The notes under the pieces: generated by a model
What the model was told of the DNA's origin: nothing
Databases searched by the model: none
Seen by the model: only the letters and a program-made list of their open reading frames with translations
Shown: positions 9,106 to 18,955 of the stretch, in pieces
Layout: each line of letters begins with the position of its first letter
Numbering within the stretch: position 1 is the stretch's first letter
Position numbers and translations under genes: made by a program
Source: Flectonema sp. DT1601
Lineage: Eukaryota; Euglenozoa; Diplonemea; Diplonemida; Diplonemidae
DNA length: 64,000 nucleotides
Assembly: GCA_964019425.1 (NCBI GenBank)
Contig: OZ025808.1
Span: forward strand, 434,001 to 498,000
Reading direction: 5' to 3'

Positions 9106-11037
9106 ATGGGGAGATTGCATATAGAAATCACTTTGTATTTAATATGCATTTCATCTGCTTGTACATACCTTACACTATTGGGTAGTCATCAAATACAATT
9201 ATTAGTGTTGGTGCATGCAGCAATGTTGTCTTTACTGTCACTGATAACATTGGTATCTGGCGTACTCTCAAAACGTAGAATACGAATAGTCGCATCATTA
9301 GTAGCAGCTGACGCATGGGTAACAGGAATAGCTGGTATAATTCTTTGTGGAGGTGGTAGATCCTCTAGTTTCATTTTACTGGGAATCTTATCACCTTTTA
9401 TTGTTGGAGAAGGTACTCAGAGAAGTTATGGAGTTGTTTTGTCAATAATCACAATGGTAACTTTGCTTGTTGTAACAGCTGTGTTAGAATTAAACCTTAT
9501 TGAAAGTAATCCTCTTCCTCGTATATCTGACACTATCATATCTCAGGGAGTTGTTGCCATGTTTCTTCATCATATTTGTGCTGTTGGTACGTCAAAAGTA
9601 GAAGTTTTCGACGTTACTCCAGAACTTCCACTTCCGAAACAGTTGGAAAACATTACGACATTAGGCGTTTCGGCAAATCTGCAGACCAACCCTCTCATTG
9701 CCAAAGTTCCCAACAGCAGAGTTACTGTGGGAGCATTCAGTAGACCTGATGAACTATCGAGTGTAGTTGTTGTAAAGCGAACACTCAACTGGAGACGAGG
9801 AGACCTCATCGGTCAGGGAGCTTTTGGAAAAGTACACATCGGATTAAATCTTGAAACTGGAGAACTGATGGCGGTGAAGAACATTACATTCAACAGTACG
9901 CACGCCTCCTGTCAACGAATGCGACTTCTGGAGAATGAGATTCGAGTTATGAAACCACTCAACCACTTGAACATAGTGAGGTACTTCTTTACTGAGAACA
10001 CTGGGAGTTCGATAAATATTTTTATGGAATACGTCCCTGGTGGGTCGATATCGAGGCTCATCCATACCTTTGGACCGCTGTCTGAAACTACTGTAGTCCA
10101 GTACACGTATCAGATTCTAAATGGGTTAGCACACCTGCACAGCAAGGGGATTGTCCACCGAGACGTTAAGTGTGCCAATATGCTTCTGACGGTGGCAGGC
10201 CGAGTGAAGTTAGCTGATTTCGGAGCTTCTGTGATTGTAGAGGAGAAGGTTGAGTGTGTTAGAGACGTTCAGGGTACTCCTTATTGGATGGCACCAGAAG
10301 TCTTAACTGAAGCAGGTCATGGATGGGAAGCTGATATCTGGAGTACAGGATGTACAGTAATGGAAATGCTAACGGGTGCTCATCCGTGGAAGCATCTGTC
10401 TCTCAATCAGACGCAAGTTCTTCGATACATCGCAGGGGCAGCAGCTATTGATATCTCACAGTTAAAGATTAGTGACGCATCGAGGACGTTCTTGTTGGGA
10501 TGCTTGTCGAGGAATCCTTCGAAAAGACCAACAGCACTTGATCTGATTAAAGATCATTATTTTGTTGATGACACGAACCCTAATTCTGTTAAGGAAGTAG
10601 ACTCGAAGAAATTAGGATCGCTTCTTGCTACGCATCTTTCATCGTCGACGTTCTCTAATTCAAGAGGCAGCATCGTGTCATATGATGAATGTAGTCTGGC
10701 TGTGCATGCTGGGTGGAGGAATACAGTTTTAACAGCTGATCAAAAACTCCGTTCATCACTTCTTCCACTAAGTACGAGTTCACTCCCAAGTGTCATGTTG
10801 GATGCTAGTCCGAATATATCATCGAATTCTGCTCTGTGTGATGTCGGACTTCTACCGACTGGTTCGTCATCACTGACAGTGTCGAGTAAACAAGAGAGTT
10901 CTATTTCTGTTGCTGACCAACGTAATCATAGTTTTATAAGTACAAATGATAGTCAGACAATGCCATTACCACAGTTAGCAAACCTGGCTATGCTTGATAA
11001 CCTGCAGTTTAACTCTTCGGCAACTTCAGAGGAATAG
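9106..11037 (+). CDS. multi-pass membrane protein kinase A (STE11/MEKK-like)
   Basis: 643 aa. Residues 8-160 contain five or six hydrophobic helices with short loops. A linker follows, and a complete Ser/Thr kinase domain spans about 228-485. Visible motifs: glycine loop GQGAFGKV, catalytic Lys in MAVKNI (about 257), HRDVKCANML (about 351), ADFGAS (about 369) and GTPYWMAPEV (about 390-400). The activation-loop and HRD sequences are of the MAP3K (STE11) type. All catalytic residues are present, so activity is expected. The Ser-rich C-terminal tail (about 120 aa) has no domain. The ATG lies 12 bases after a TTCTTCAG acceptor (9093). It is almost identical to kinase B at 14614 except at both ends of the protein. 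Confidence 0.9.
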   Translation: MGRLHIEITLYLICISSACTYLTLLGSHQIQLLVLVHAAMLSLLSLITLVSGVLSKRRIRIVASLVAADAWVTGIAGIILCGGGRSSSFILLGILSPFIVGEGTQRSYGVVLSIITMVTLLVVTAVLELNLIESNPLPRISDTIISQGVVAMFLHHICAVGTSKVEVFDVTPELPLPKQLENITTLGVSANLQTNPLIAKVPNSRVTVGAFSRPDELSSVVVVKRTLNWRRGDLIGQGAFGKVHIGLNLETGELMAVKNITFNSTHASCQRMRLLENEIRVMKPLNHLNIVRYFFTENTGSSINIFMEYVPGGSISRLIHTFGPLSETTVVQYTYQILNGLAHLHSKGIVHRDVKCANMLLTVAGRVKLADFGASVIVEEKVECVRDVQGTPYWMAPEVLTEAGHGWEADIWSTGCTVMEMLTGAHPWKHLSLNQTQVLRYIAGAAAIDISQLKISDASRTFLLGCLSRNPSKRPTALDLIKDHYFVDDTNPNSVKEVDSKKLGSLLATHLSSSTFSNSRGSIVSYDECSLAVHAGWRNTVLTADQKLRSSLLPLSTSSLPSVMLDASPNISSNSALCDVGLLPTGSSSLTVSSKQESSISVADQRNHSFISTNDSQTMPLPQLANLAMLDNLQFNSSATSEE

Positions 11038-11208
11038 TTTTTGCTTGATTTTTTTTGCTTTGCTTTGCTTTTTTTTTTTTTTTTTTTTTTTGCATGTAGC
11101 TAATAGCAAAAGAATTAATTTTACTTTGAAGTTCTTTTCTTTTTGTTTTCTTCTTGGACTTGCCAACTAACCGGAAATAACCATGTTAACGTGGTCCTTG
11201 GCTGAGAA

Positions 11209-11742
11209 GGGCAAACGCGATGTAGGACAGGCCTGACACCGCAGTGTCCCCCTTGCTTTCTTCGCTGAAGAGGGCTGGGTAAGGGAATGGTCCGAAGAAA
11301 GATTGTTTTTAATCTTATCCCTGTTTGTTGTCCTACGAAATTTTGCCTTTTTATGATTGACTGATAATAATGATTACTAACTACAACTTGATTAGCGAAC
11401 TGATGTAGAAGAGATGGAACTTTGCTGATCAAAATCAAATATATGCTACCCCGTCCTGACGAGCTACGATGGACATTAAGAAAACACAAAATCGATTCTT
11501 TTGAAATAGACCAATTGATAAATCCGATTTATTAATAAACTGGAATGAAGTCCCTTAAAACTAACTGATGAAGGCCTAAGAGGGACAAGTAGTATGCGAT
11601 TAAGGCTGCTGAAACTACGTATTTCAACAGTGTTTTATGGAACAGCAGAACAATTGTGTTTTAAAAACCTTTTTTTTTTTTAAATATTTTAATTTAATAC
11701 TTTTTTTTATAATAAACCATCTATAATAAACTCTTATTCTGA
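11209..11742 (+). repeat. composite dispersed repeat B-A, long copy
   Basis: The B part (11209-11340) contains GTAGGACAGGCCTGACAC, a conserved hairpin TCTTC-GCT-GAAGA and GGTCCGAAGA. The A part (11445-11742) contains CTGATGAAGGCCTAAGAGGG, AAGGCTGCTGAAACTACGTA and a T-rich tail ending AATAAACTCTTATTC. B followed by A in the same order recurs at 19182-19462, and B alone at 26968 and 31656, so this looks like one SINE-sized element of about 530 bp, often truncated. Confidence 0.75.
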
Positions 11743-11865
11743 CTAAAACTTGATTTCGAAAGGTGACCAGCTCAACTTTATTATTTCTTTTCTTTTCTTT
11801 TTTTTTTGCATTTAAATTCGCAAGTGGACAACAAGTGTTTGTTTAAGTTAAAACCAAGATTTTCT

Positions 11866-12003
11866 TTTTTGCACCGACGAAGTCGGAGAAGAAACTATTC
11901 AGATTAAGAGCCGTTATTTATTATGTCATGTTATCTAGTTCCCTGTGCGCCAGTAAAAACTAGCTGCGATCAACAAAATATAAGGCTTATCTGAATGGTT
12001 TTT
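11866..12003 (+). repeat. solo retroelement 3' end (spacer + R)
   Basis: Matches 1493-1629 of the retroelement terminus nearly exactly, starting at GCACCGACGAAGTCGG and ending with R, without an adjacent RT ORF. A SIRE-like non-autonomous relic is the likeliest reading. Confidence 0.75.
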
Positions 12004-12130
12004 GTTTTTGTTATGTGTCCGAAAGCAATCATTATTAACATCGTAGTCTGGATGGAAAAAATCTTCCTGGTGCGAAAAAAAAAAAAAAAAAAAGCTAATT
12101 TATTTTCTTTTTAAAATTAGTTTTTTGTAG

Positions 12131-12546
12131 TTAACCATATCAATGCATACACGCCCTGTGCTAGATTAGCTCGTTGTCCTCAGCAATGATATTTGTTAAT
12201 CTCGTGCTAGCCCGTCCTGGCGAGCTCCGATTGGACATTAAGAAATCAGTTCTTTTGAAATAGACCAATTGATGGATCCGATTTATTATTTAACTGGAAT
12301 GAAGTCCCTAGAACTTACTGATGAAGGCCTAAGAGGGACAAGTAGTATAAGATTAAGGCTGCTGAAACTACGTATTCCGCAGTGTATTATGGAACAGCAG
12401 AACAATGTGTTTTTATAACTTTTCTTTTTTATATTTTATTTTGGTGCACTTTTTTATAACAAACTCATATTTTAACCATATCAATGCATACACGCCCTGT
12501 GCTAGATTAGCTCGTTGTCCTCAGCAATGCTTTTTGTTAATCTCGT
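12131..12546 (+). repeat. family A element flanked by 75-bp direct repeats
   Basis: An A element (12206-12471) is bounded exactly by two 75-bp direct repeats, 12131-12205 and 12472-12546, which begin TTAACCATATCAATGC and end TTAATCTCGT and differ at about two positions. The exact bounding makes the flanks look like a very long target-site duplication. Confidence 0.8.
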
Positions 12547-12825
12547 TTGTTTTTTCCCCTCTTAAGGCGAAATCCTCTCTCGTTACTTTAATTCGGAATT
12601 CATTTTTTTCCCTCCTTTCGTTTATTTTTTATGCGAATTTCTTCTACTGCTGGTTAACTGAAACTTGTGTGTATTAAGGTAACCGAAACTTCATGTCGAA
12701 ACCGGCAAAATATGAATTTTTCGTGTCAATTTCACAATCAAAATAACCAGCAAAACCTTTTTTGGCATTCTTGACAAAAGAAAAATCTTGTCTTACGGCA
12801 AGGGTTTTTATTGTGTTAATTATAA

Positions 12826-12858
<33 letters not shown>

Positions 12859-13008
12859 ATTGTGTTGCTCGTCGTGTAGGTAGCTCTTTTTTTCATTTTC
12901 TAGATGATCAAGGGAAACAAGGAACGTGATACGCAACTTGATGGATGTGTCCTCCTCTCAATTAATGATGCTTGTCTCCGCAAGCGGTGACATCCGTTTT
13001 TTCCCCAC

Positions 13009-13144
13009 TTCAAGTTGCTTTCCATTTAATATTAGTATCAAGTTACCCCCACTGCTGACTGGTCAGTCAAGTACTTGATATTAAGTTTGTTTTTAATGCC
13101 TAAAGTTGTTACTGTTTTTACATTGTCAAAGTTTCACCCCCAAC
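13009..13144 (+). repeat. family K (partial) and family E copies
   Basis: 13009-13050 is the K tail (TTCAAGTTGCTTTCCATTTA), shared with 18194-18236. 13064-13144 is family E (CAGTCAAGTACTTGATATTA ... TTGTCAAAGTTTCACCCCC), shared with 24541-24680, 28939-29072 and 29322-29388. Confidence 0.65.
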
Positions 13145-14613
13145 TTCTGACCCCTTTTTTTTGCTTAGTCTTTACAACGCATACTGATGTACAATCCGTA
13201 AGCAAATTATCGAGACATACACTGAGGGGATAACTGTTGTTTCCCCCTTCCTTTTCTTCTTCTTCTTCTTCCTTGATCACTCTACGAAGAAATAGGAATG
13301 AGATTTTCTTTTTTAAAATATTTTGTTCTTCTTCCTCTCTCTATATTCTTTTGCTGCTCTGCAAAAAGCCTTTAAGCCATACCAGACCACGTAGTTTTCA
13401 CTTTCGTGTGAAGCATGGCAAGCAAAGGCAGAAAAGTTTTGTGTTCAATCTTTTAATGAGATCTCCGCTATTGGAGGGCCTAATAATTTTATTTTCACTG
13501 TTCAGTAAAGCATTCTTTTTTTTTTTCCTTTTTCAAACGAAGTAACAACTTTCTATTGCTGTTGACCGTAGATGTGGGTTGCGGCTTTCCTTTTTATTTT
13601 AGGCTCTGTACGCAGTGAAGAAAATGAGCATCACTCACACTTAATGATCATTTTGGACACTTTTTCTTTGGTTTTTGAATGAAATTTATTGGGCCGCGAG
13701 ATTGATTACTTTTCTTTATTATATTAATACTTATGAATTTTGAATACCTGTTCCACAGTAGCATAGGCGAGGGGGTGTTAAACTATCTATTACGCTGCCT
13801 CTGACAGTGTAGGACCACTTCTTTTGATTTTACCCTGCCAATACAATTTGTGAAAATGTAAAAATCCTCTACGGTTGTTTATTTTAGTTAACTCTGGTCC
13901 AAATAGAGATATTTATTTCTTCATGAATATTATCCTCGGAAATACATCAGCTGGCCTTTCAGAATTCTATTCTGAATTGAGGCTTAATCTTCTGTCATAT
14001 TTAAACCTTATTAATTATTATTTTAGTATTATTAGGGTTTATTACTGTTTCTACATTGTCAAAACTATCTCCCTCCCCGATTTGTACCGTAAAGTATTTA
14101 CGTCAATTGCAAAGTGTATGCCTACACTAACATTACCTTTAGTCAACTGTAACTGATGCTGTTATGATGTAAATAACCAAATAGCGAAAAATCTCTTTAT
14201 TTATATTTTCGTATTTTTATTCTCTTTCATGGTCATTTATTAATCTTTCTAAAGTCCCTTTTAGTATCAGTTTGCCTTTATTGCTTTCAAATAGAAACAA
14301 TAAAAAAAAAAAAAAAAAAAAAGAAAATTAAAAGCGGGGGAGTCGAATCCTGTTTTTCCCCCTTTTTAAGTTTTTTAGCTTGTTTCAAGTCGCTTTTATA
14401 TTTTATTGCGGTTCCCTTTCCGTTCTTAACATTGTAGTCACAATTTAACAAGATGAAAAGAAATTGTTCTTGGGTAAGTGGTTTCTTTTCTGAGTCCTTT
14501 TGTTTTTTGTGTTTGCCTTGCTTTCGCAGCCTTTTTTTTTGATAAGTGATTCTGCTTTACTTTGAGATGATATTTATTTTATAATTTTCTTTTCAGAAAA
14601 CTAAATTAATTAA

Positions 14614-16575
14614 ATGAATGAACTGCATATAGATATCACTTTGTATTTAATATGCATTTCATCTGCTGCAGCCTATTTGGCAGTACTGGGTAGTCATCAA
14701 ATACAATTATTAGTGTTGGTGCATGCAGCAATGTTGTCTTTACTGTCACTGATAACATTGGTATCTGGCGTACTCTCAAAACGTAGAATACGAATAGTCG
14801 CATCATTAGTAGCAGCTGACGCATGGGTAACAGGAATAGCTGGTATAATTCTTTGTGGAGGTGGTAGATCCTCTAGTTTCATTTTACTGGGAATCTTATC
14901 ACCTTTTATTGTTGGAGAAGGTACTCAGAGAAGTTATGGAGTTGTTTTGTCAATAATCACAATGGTAACTTTGCTTGTTGTAACAGCTGTGTTAGAATTA
15001 AACCTTATTGAAAGTAATCCTCTTCCTCGTATATCTGACACTATCATATCTCAGGGAGTTGTTGCCATGTTTCTTCATCATATTTGTGCTGTTGGTACGT
15101 CAAAAGTAGAAGTTTTCGACGTTACTCCAGAACTTCCACTTCCGAAACAGTTGGAAAACATTACGACATTAGGCGTTTCGGCAAATCTGCAGACCAACCC
15201 TCTCATTGCCAAAGTTCCCAACAGCAGAGTTACTGTGGGAGCATTCAGTAGACCTGATGAACTATCGAGTGTAGTTGTTGTAAAGCGAACACTCAACTGG
15301 AGACGAGGAGACCTCATCGGTCAGGGAGCTTTTGGAAAAGTACACATCGGATTAAATCTTGAAACTGGAGAACTGATGGCGGTGAAGAACATTACATTCA
15401 ACAGTACGCACGCCTCCTGTCAACGAATGCGACTTCTGGAGAATGAGATTCGAGTTATGAAACCACTCAACCACTTGAACATAGTGAGGTACTTCTTTAC
15501 TGAGAACACTGGGAGTTCGATAAATATTTTTATGGAATACGTCCCTGGTGGGTCGATATCGAGGCTCATCCATACCTTTGGACCGCTGTCTGAAACTACT
15601 GTAGTCCAGTACACGTATCAGATTCTAAATGGGTTAGCACACCTGCACAGCAAGGGGATTGTCCACCGAGACGTTAAGTGTGCCAATATGCTTCTGACAG
15701 TGGCAGGCCGAGTGAAGTTAGCTGATTTCGGAGCTTCTGTGATTGTAGAGGAGAAGGTTGAGTGTGTTAGAGACGTTCAGGGTACTCCTTATTGGATGGC
15801 ACCAGAAGTCTTAACTGAAGCAGGTCATGGATGGGAAGCTGATATCTGGAGTACAGGATGTACAGTAATGGAAATGCTAACGGGTGCTCATCCGTGGAAG
15901 CATCTGTCTCTCAATCAGACGCAAGTTCTTCGATACATCGCAGGGGCAGCAGCTATTGATATCTCACAGTTAAAGATTAGTGACGCATCGAGGACGTTCT
16001 TGTTGGGATGCTTGTCGAGGAATCCTTCGAAAAGACCAACAGCACTTGATCTGATTAAAGATCATTATTTTGTTGATGACACGAACCCTAATTCTGTTAA
16101 GGAAGTAGACTCGAAGAAATTAGGATCGCTTCTTGCTACGCATCTTTCATCGTCGACGTTCTCTAATTCAAGAGGCAGCATCGTGTCATATGATGAATGT
16201 AGTCTGGCTGTGCATGCTGGGTGGAGGAATACAGTTTTAACAGCTGATCAAAAACTCCGTTCATCACTTCTTCCACTAAGTACGAGTTCACTCCCAAGTG
16301 TCATGTTGGATGCTAGTCCGAATATATCATCGAATTCTGCTCTGTGTGATGTCGGACTTCTACCGACTGGTTCGTCATCACTGACAGTGTCGAGTAAACA
16401 AGAGAGTTCTATTTCTATTACTGGAATTCAACGTAATCATAGTTTTATAAGTAGCAGGACGGCCAGTACAACAACGGAAGCAACATGCACCCGATCAGGA
16501 ATATTTGAAAATATTCATAGGATCAACTCTCCAGTATTTTCTGATGATGTGAACATTAATGCTATTCTTGTTTAA
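14614..16575 (+). CDS. multi-pass membrane protein kinase B (STE11/MEKK-like)
   Basis: 653 aa, paralogue of kinase A 5,508 bp upstream. Five or six N-terminal membrane helices are followed by a full kinase domain (about 228-485) with the same GQGAFGKV, AVKNI, HRDVKCANML, ADFGAS and GTPYWMAPEV motifs. Codons for residues about 25-600 are essentially identical to kinase A: over 1,730 bp I find one silent difference (10191 G, 15699 A). The first 24 residues and the last 50 differ clearly, the C-terminus being rich in Ser/Thr/Asn instead of ending SATSEE. ATG at 14614 lies 17 bases after TTTTCAG (14596). Both copies are probably functional; the extracellular or luminal side and the ligand are unknown. 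Confidence 0.9.
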   Translation: MNELHIDITLYLICISSAAAYLAVLGSHQIQLLVLVHAAMLSLLSLITLVSGVLSKRRIRIVASLVAADAWVTGIAGIILCGGGRSSSFILLGILSPFIVGEGTQRSYGVVLSIITMVTLLVVTAVLELNLIESNPLPRISDTIISQGVVAMFLHHICAVGTSKVEVFDVTPELPLPKQLENITTLGVSANLQTNPLIAKVPNSRVTVGAFSRPDELSSVVVVKRTLNWRRGDLIGQGAFGKVHIGLNLETGELMAVKNITFNSTHASCQRMRLLENEIRVMKPLNHLNIVRYFFTENTGSSINIFMEYVPGGSISRLIHTFGPLSETTVVQYTYQILNGLAHLHSKGIVHRDVKCANMLLTVAGRVKLADFGASVIVEEKVECVRDVQGTPYWMAPEVLTEAGHGWEADIWSTGCTVMEMLTGAHPWKHLSLNQTQVLRYIAGAAAIDISQLKISDASRTFLLGCLSRNPSKRPTALDLIKDHYFVDDTNPNSVKEVDSKKLGSLLATHLSSSTFSNSRGSIVSYDECSLAVHAGWRNTVLTADQKLRSSLLPLSTSSLPSVMLDASPNISSNSALCDVGLLPTGSSSLTVSSKQESSISITGIQRNHSFISSRTASTTTEATCTRSGIFENIHRINSPVFSDDVNINAILV

Positions 16576-16976
16576 CTTTAATGATCTCCCAGCGTTGACA
16601 TTCAGGGCACTGAATGAAAGCTTCTGAAGTCTCTTGTTGTGTTTCAGATATTTTGTGGTGGGTTATCTTTTATTTTTGTGAGCTCTGGATTTGCTTTTTG
16701 AGCATGATACATTGCTGAGAACATCGGTTTAGTGCTTGTTGCAGAATTGATTGTTTGAACTGTAGAAGGTATTCGGTTATTCTCTTGATCGTGTATCTTG
16801 GATTCCGAGTATAACTTTACTTGTTTTTGTTTTCTTGTAGTAGGTAGAAGAAAACTAATTGGTTTAATGAAAATAATCTTTTTTTTGTGTCGAAAAAAGA
16901 AATTGTCAACAGCAATAAAACAGTTGCTCGGCAGTCTCGACAGTATACTTTTTTCTTTTTTAAATGTCAGTTTCAT
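16563..16976 (-). pseudogene. possible decayed minus-strand gene with a CxxC motif
   Basis: On the minus strand an open frame of 110 codons (16976 to 16644) ends in a hydrophilic, gene-like stretch (ESKIHDQENN, KANPELTKIKD). One base shift away, a second frame continues with QCPECQRWEIIK, which contains CxxC, and stops inside the antisense of the end of kinase B. It reads like a gene with a frameshift, but no family is recognisable and the upstream half is low-complexity. It could be chance in an A+T-rich background. Confidence 0.3.
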
Positions 16977-17071
16977 TTGTTTTCTTTTTTTTTGGTCTTT
17001 TTGTCAAGTTATTTTAACAGTTTCAACCATCTGTTGACTGAGAATGGTTGCTTACAGTCGGCATTTCATTT

Positions 17072-17232
17072 GCATTTAACAAGTATTGTAAGAACGAAAA
17101 AGAATGTTGGCAGCACACGTAAACCTCCTTTAGCTTTATCAGTTTAAGTCGGTTCACGGTTTCGTGCACAAACAAAAAATCACAGTGTTATATCATTATT
17201 TTCTGTATAGTTGAAGTTAAAGCCAATTCTTT
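17072..17232 (+). repeat. dispersed repeat family C, copy 2
   Basis: Nearly identical over 160 bp to 4988-5150, with one C/T difference after CACAAACAAAAAA. Flanking sequences differ. Confidence 0.85.
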
Positions 17233-17810
17233 TTTTTTCTTTTTCTTTGAGAGTACTCAGGTGGTGACTGTATGTATAGTGTGGGTGTATTGCATATTTA
17301 GCTTTATTTCACTTTCATTAAGTTTTTTTTTTTTTTTTTTTTGCTTCTTTTTTTTGTAAGTCGGCCCCGTCGTCGAGTAGCCGGGGTAGTTATTTTCTTT
17401 GCGTTCATCCCTGTGTAAGTATTCATTTCGTATTGTTTCATTCGATGTGTTGTACTACACTAACCCCTTAGGATATAAATGCTTGGGGCAATTGGGCAGT
17501 CATATTTCTGTATCTTTTTTTTCTCGTAGTATGGCGGCATTTGACACATGGTAATTATTTAAAAATAATTCCTGGCTAAGGCAAATGTTTTTCCGGCTGA
17601 GAGGGTTTCTTTGTCAAAAAAAAGCAGTCTTGTGAGGAAAATCCACGACGAGTTTTTTCTTTCCAGCCCAAATTCACGAGAATATTTCCTCACTAGAATT
17701 ATTCATCAGTTCTGACTAACTATTCGGTTTACAGTATGGAATGGAAATGATATTTTTATTTAAAATTTGTATTCCGATCTTTCCTCCCCATTTGGTATTT
17801 TTTTGTTTTC

Positions 17811-17920
17811 AACCTGTTAATTCATATCCCTGGGCAAGGCAGCTGTCCTTCCAGCCGAAGCCATAAAAACCCAGTCTCCTCGATTGGGTCCTCGACTGGT
17901 ACGGGTTATCAGACCTCCGT
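17811..17920 (+). repeat. dispersed repeat family F, copy 2
   Basis: Carries AACCTGTTAAT, CTGGGCAAGG, CCAGCCGAAGCC and the hairpin CCCAGTC/GATTGGG. The stem base A of copy 1 is G here, opposite T, so pairing is kept as a wobble. Confidence 0.6.
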
Positions 17921-18159
17921 ATTAGTTCTGGACTTGATAATTAATTCTAATTATACTTTTATTGATTTAGCCCATTTTAACTATCGAAAATCAGTTCTGT
18001 TTGATAAATCTGAATTTTCGAAAAAAGAAAGAAAAGAAAAACACATTCAATGCCAACTCTCTTTTGTGCAATTTTTTGAGATGATGAACAGAATTCAATT
18101 TGCTCATTGACACCTCCCCTCTTTTTATCAATACCAATTATTAATTTCTTATATTGCAA

Positions 18160-18236
18160 CCAGGTTTGGCTGAACCCTATTTTCGTTTTAGCCAGTTTCA
18201 AGTTGCTTTCCATTTAATATTAGTATCAAGTTACCC
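18160..18236 (+). repeat. dispersed repeat family K, copy 3
   Basis: CCCTATTTTCGTTTTAGCCA followed by TTTCAAGTTGCTTTCC matches the order in 5508-5582 and 62520-62612. Confidence 0.55.
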
Positions 18237-18695
18237 CTCTTTATAATCTCTGGTGCCAGTTAGCTTTTGATTAGAAGGTGGTGGTGTACTCTGAAGTTTA
18301 TCTGGACTGCTAGAAAGAAAAAAACACATGTTGGTAGTTCTTTTGCTTTTCTTTGTCAACTGAAATTCCCTCAGTGGTCTTCAAGAAAAGCAAGTGACCA
18401 ACAGTCCTGTTTCTCTCTCTGGCGCGTGCTCACAGATTGACCTCTGGCGGAGTTAGCGATAGTGGCGTCGATTTTTTTTCCCTTCTTATTTCCTTTTTTT
18501 TCCTTTTTTCTTTTTTGTAACTGAAGGCTATCAAAAGTCTTTGATTGCATTCACTCCTTCTTCTATTGTAATATTTGCGAATCCTATTTAAAAAAAAAAC
18601 TATATTGACGATGTAATCGTTTGTTCTTTCCCGACACAACCAAAACACCGATACATCCGACATTACGGTTCAGTTTAATTCAAATTTGGTCGTCT

Positions 18696-18734
18696 GTTGC
18701 TGTGAGTTATCTAGCACCCATAATATACAGTAAC
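18696..18734 (+). repeat. 39-nt hairpin element D, copy 1
   Basis: Eight-base arms GTTGCTGT / ACAGTAAC pair with one G:T. The interior shares TGAGTTA and ATAATATAC with the other copies at 26890-26928 and 27826-27864. Confidence 0.7.
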
Positions 18735-18842
18735 ATAAACATTACTCAATACAGTGTTACAGTGGAACAAATTGTGTTTTATTTATTTTATTTTAATTTT
18801 TTTTTTTTAAAAAATATCTTTTGATTTTGATTTGGTGAACTA

Positions 18843-18945
18843 TCGAGTTATGACGATACGCTAACTGTCATCTTACCTGATACTTTTGTTTTCACTTCTT
18901 GCTGAGTGATATGGCAATGCTAGTATAATGCTTTAGACAACTGCA
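18843..18945 (+). repeat. dispersed repeat family H, copy 1
   Basis: Shares CGAGTTATGACG, AACTGTCATCTTACCTGAT and TTGCTGAGTGATATGGC with 19555-19812. Confidence 0.6.
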
Positions 18946-18955
18946 GGACTATTTC

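Larger units (their letters stand above)
11038..14613. other. 3.6-kb intergenic region between the kinase copies
   Basis: No supported gene. It contains a B-A composite repeat (11209-11742), a solo retroelement end (11866-12003), a second A element flanked by 75-bp direct repeats (12131-12546), K and E family copies (13009-13144) and several T runs. The segments 13552-13850 and 24690-24930 share diverged blocks (a TTGACCGTA..GGGT stretch and TACGCTGCC.CTGACAGT), so the E repeat may be part of a longer unit. Confidence 0.6.

Noticed and set aside
11200-11300. B repeat as a tRNA-derived SINE head
   Set aside because: GGTCCGAAGAA is only loosely B-box-like and no A box lies at the right distance.
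11121-11489. 122-codon minus-strand frame after kinase A
   Set aside because: It lies within the B-A repeat and is not conserved in other copies.
14336-14360. tRNA-like GAGTCGAATCC
   Set aside because: No A box or cloverleaf can be drawn upstream; it is preceded by an A run.
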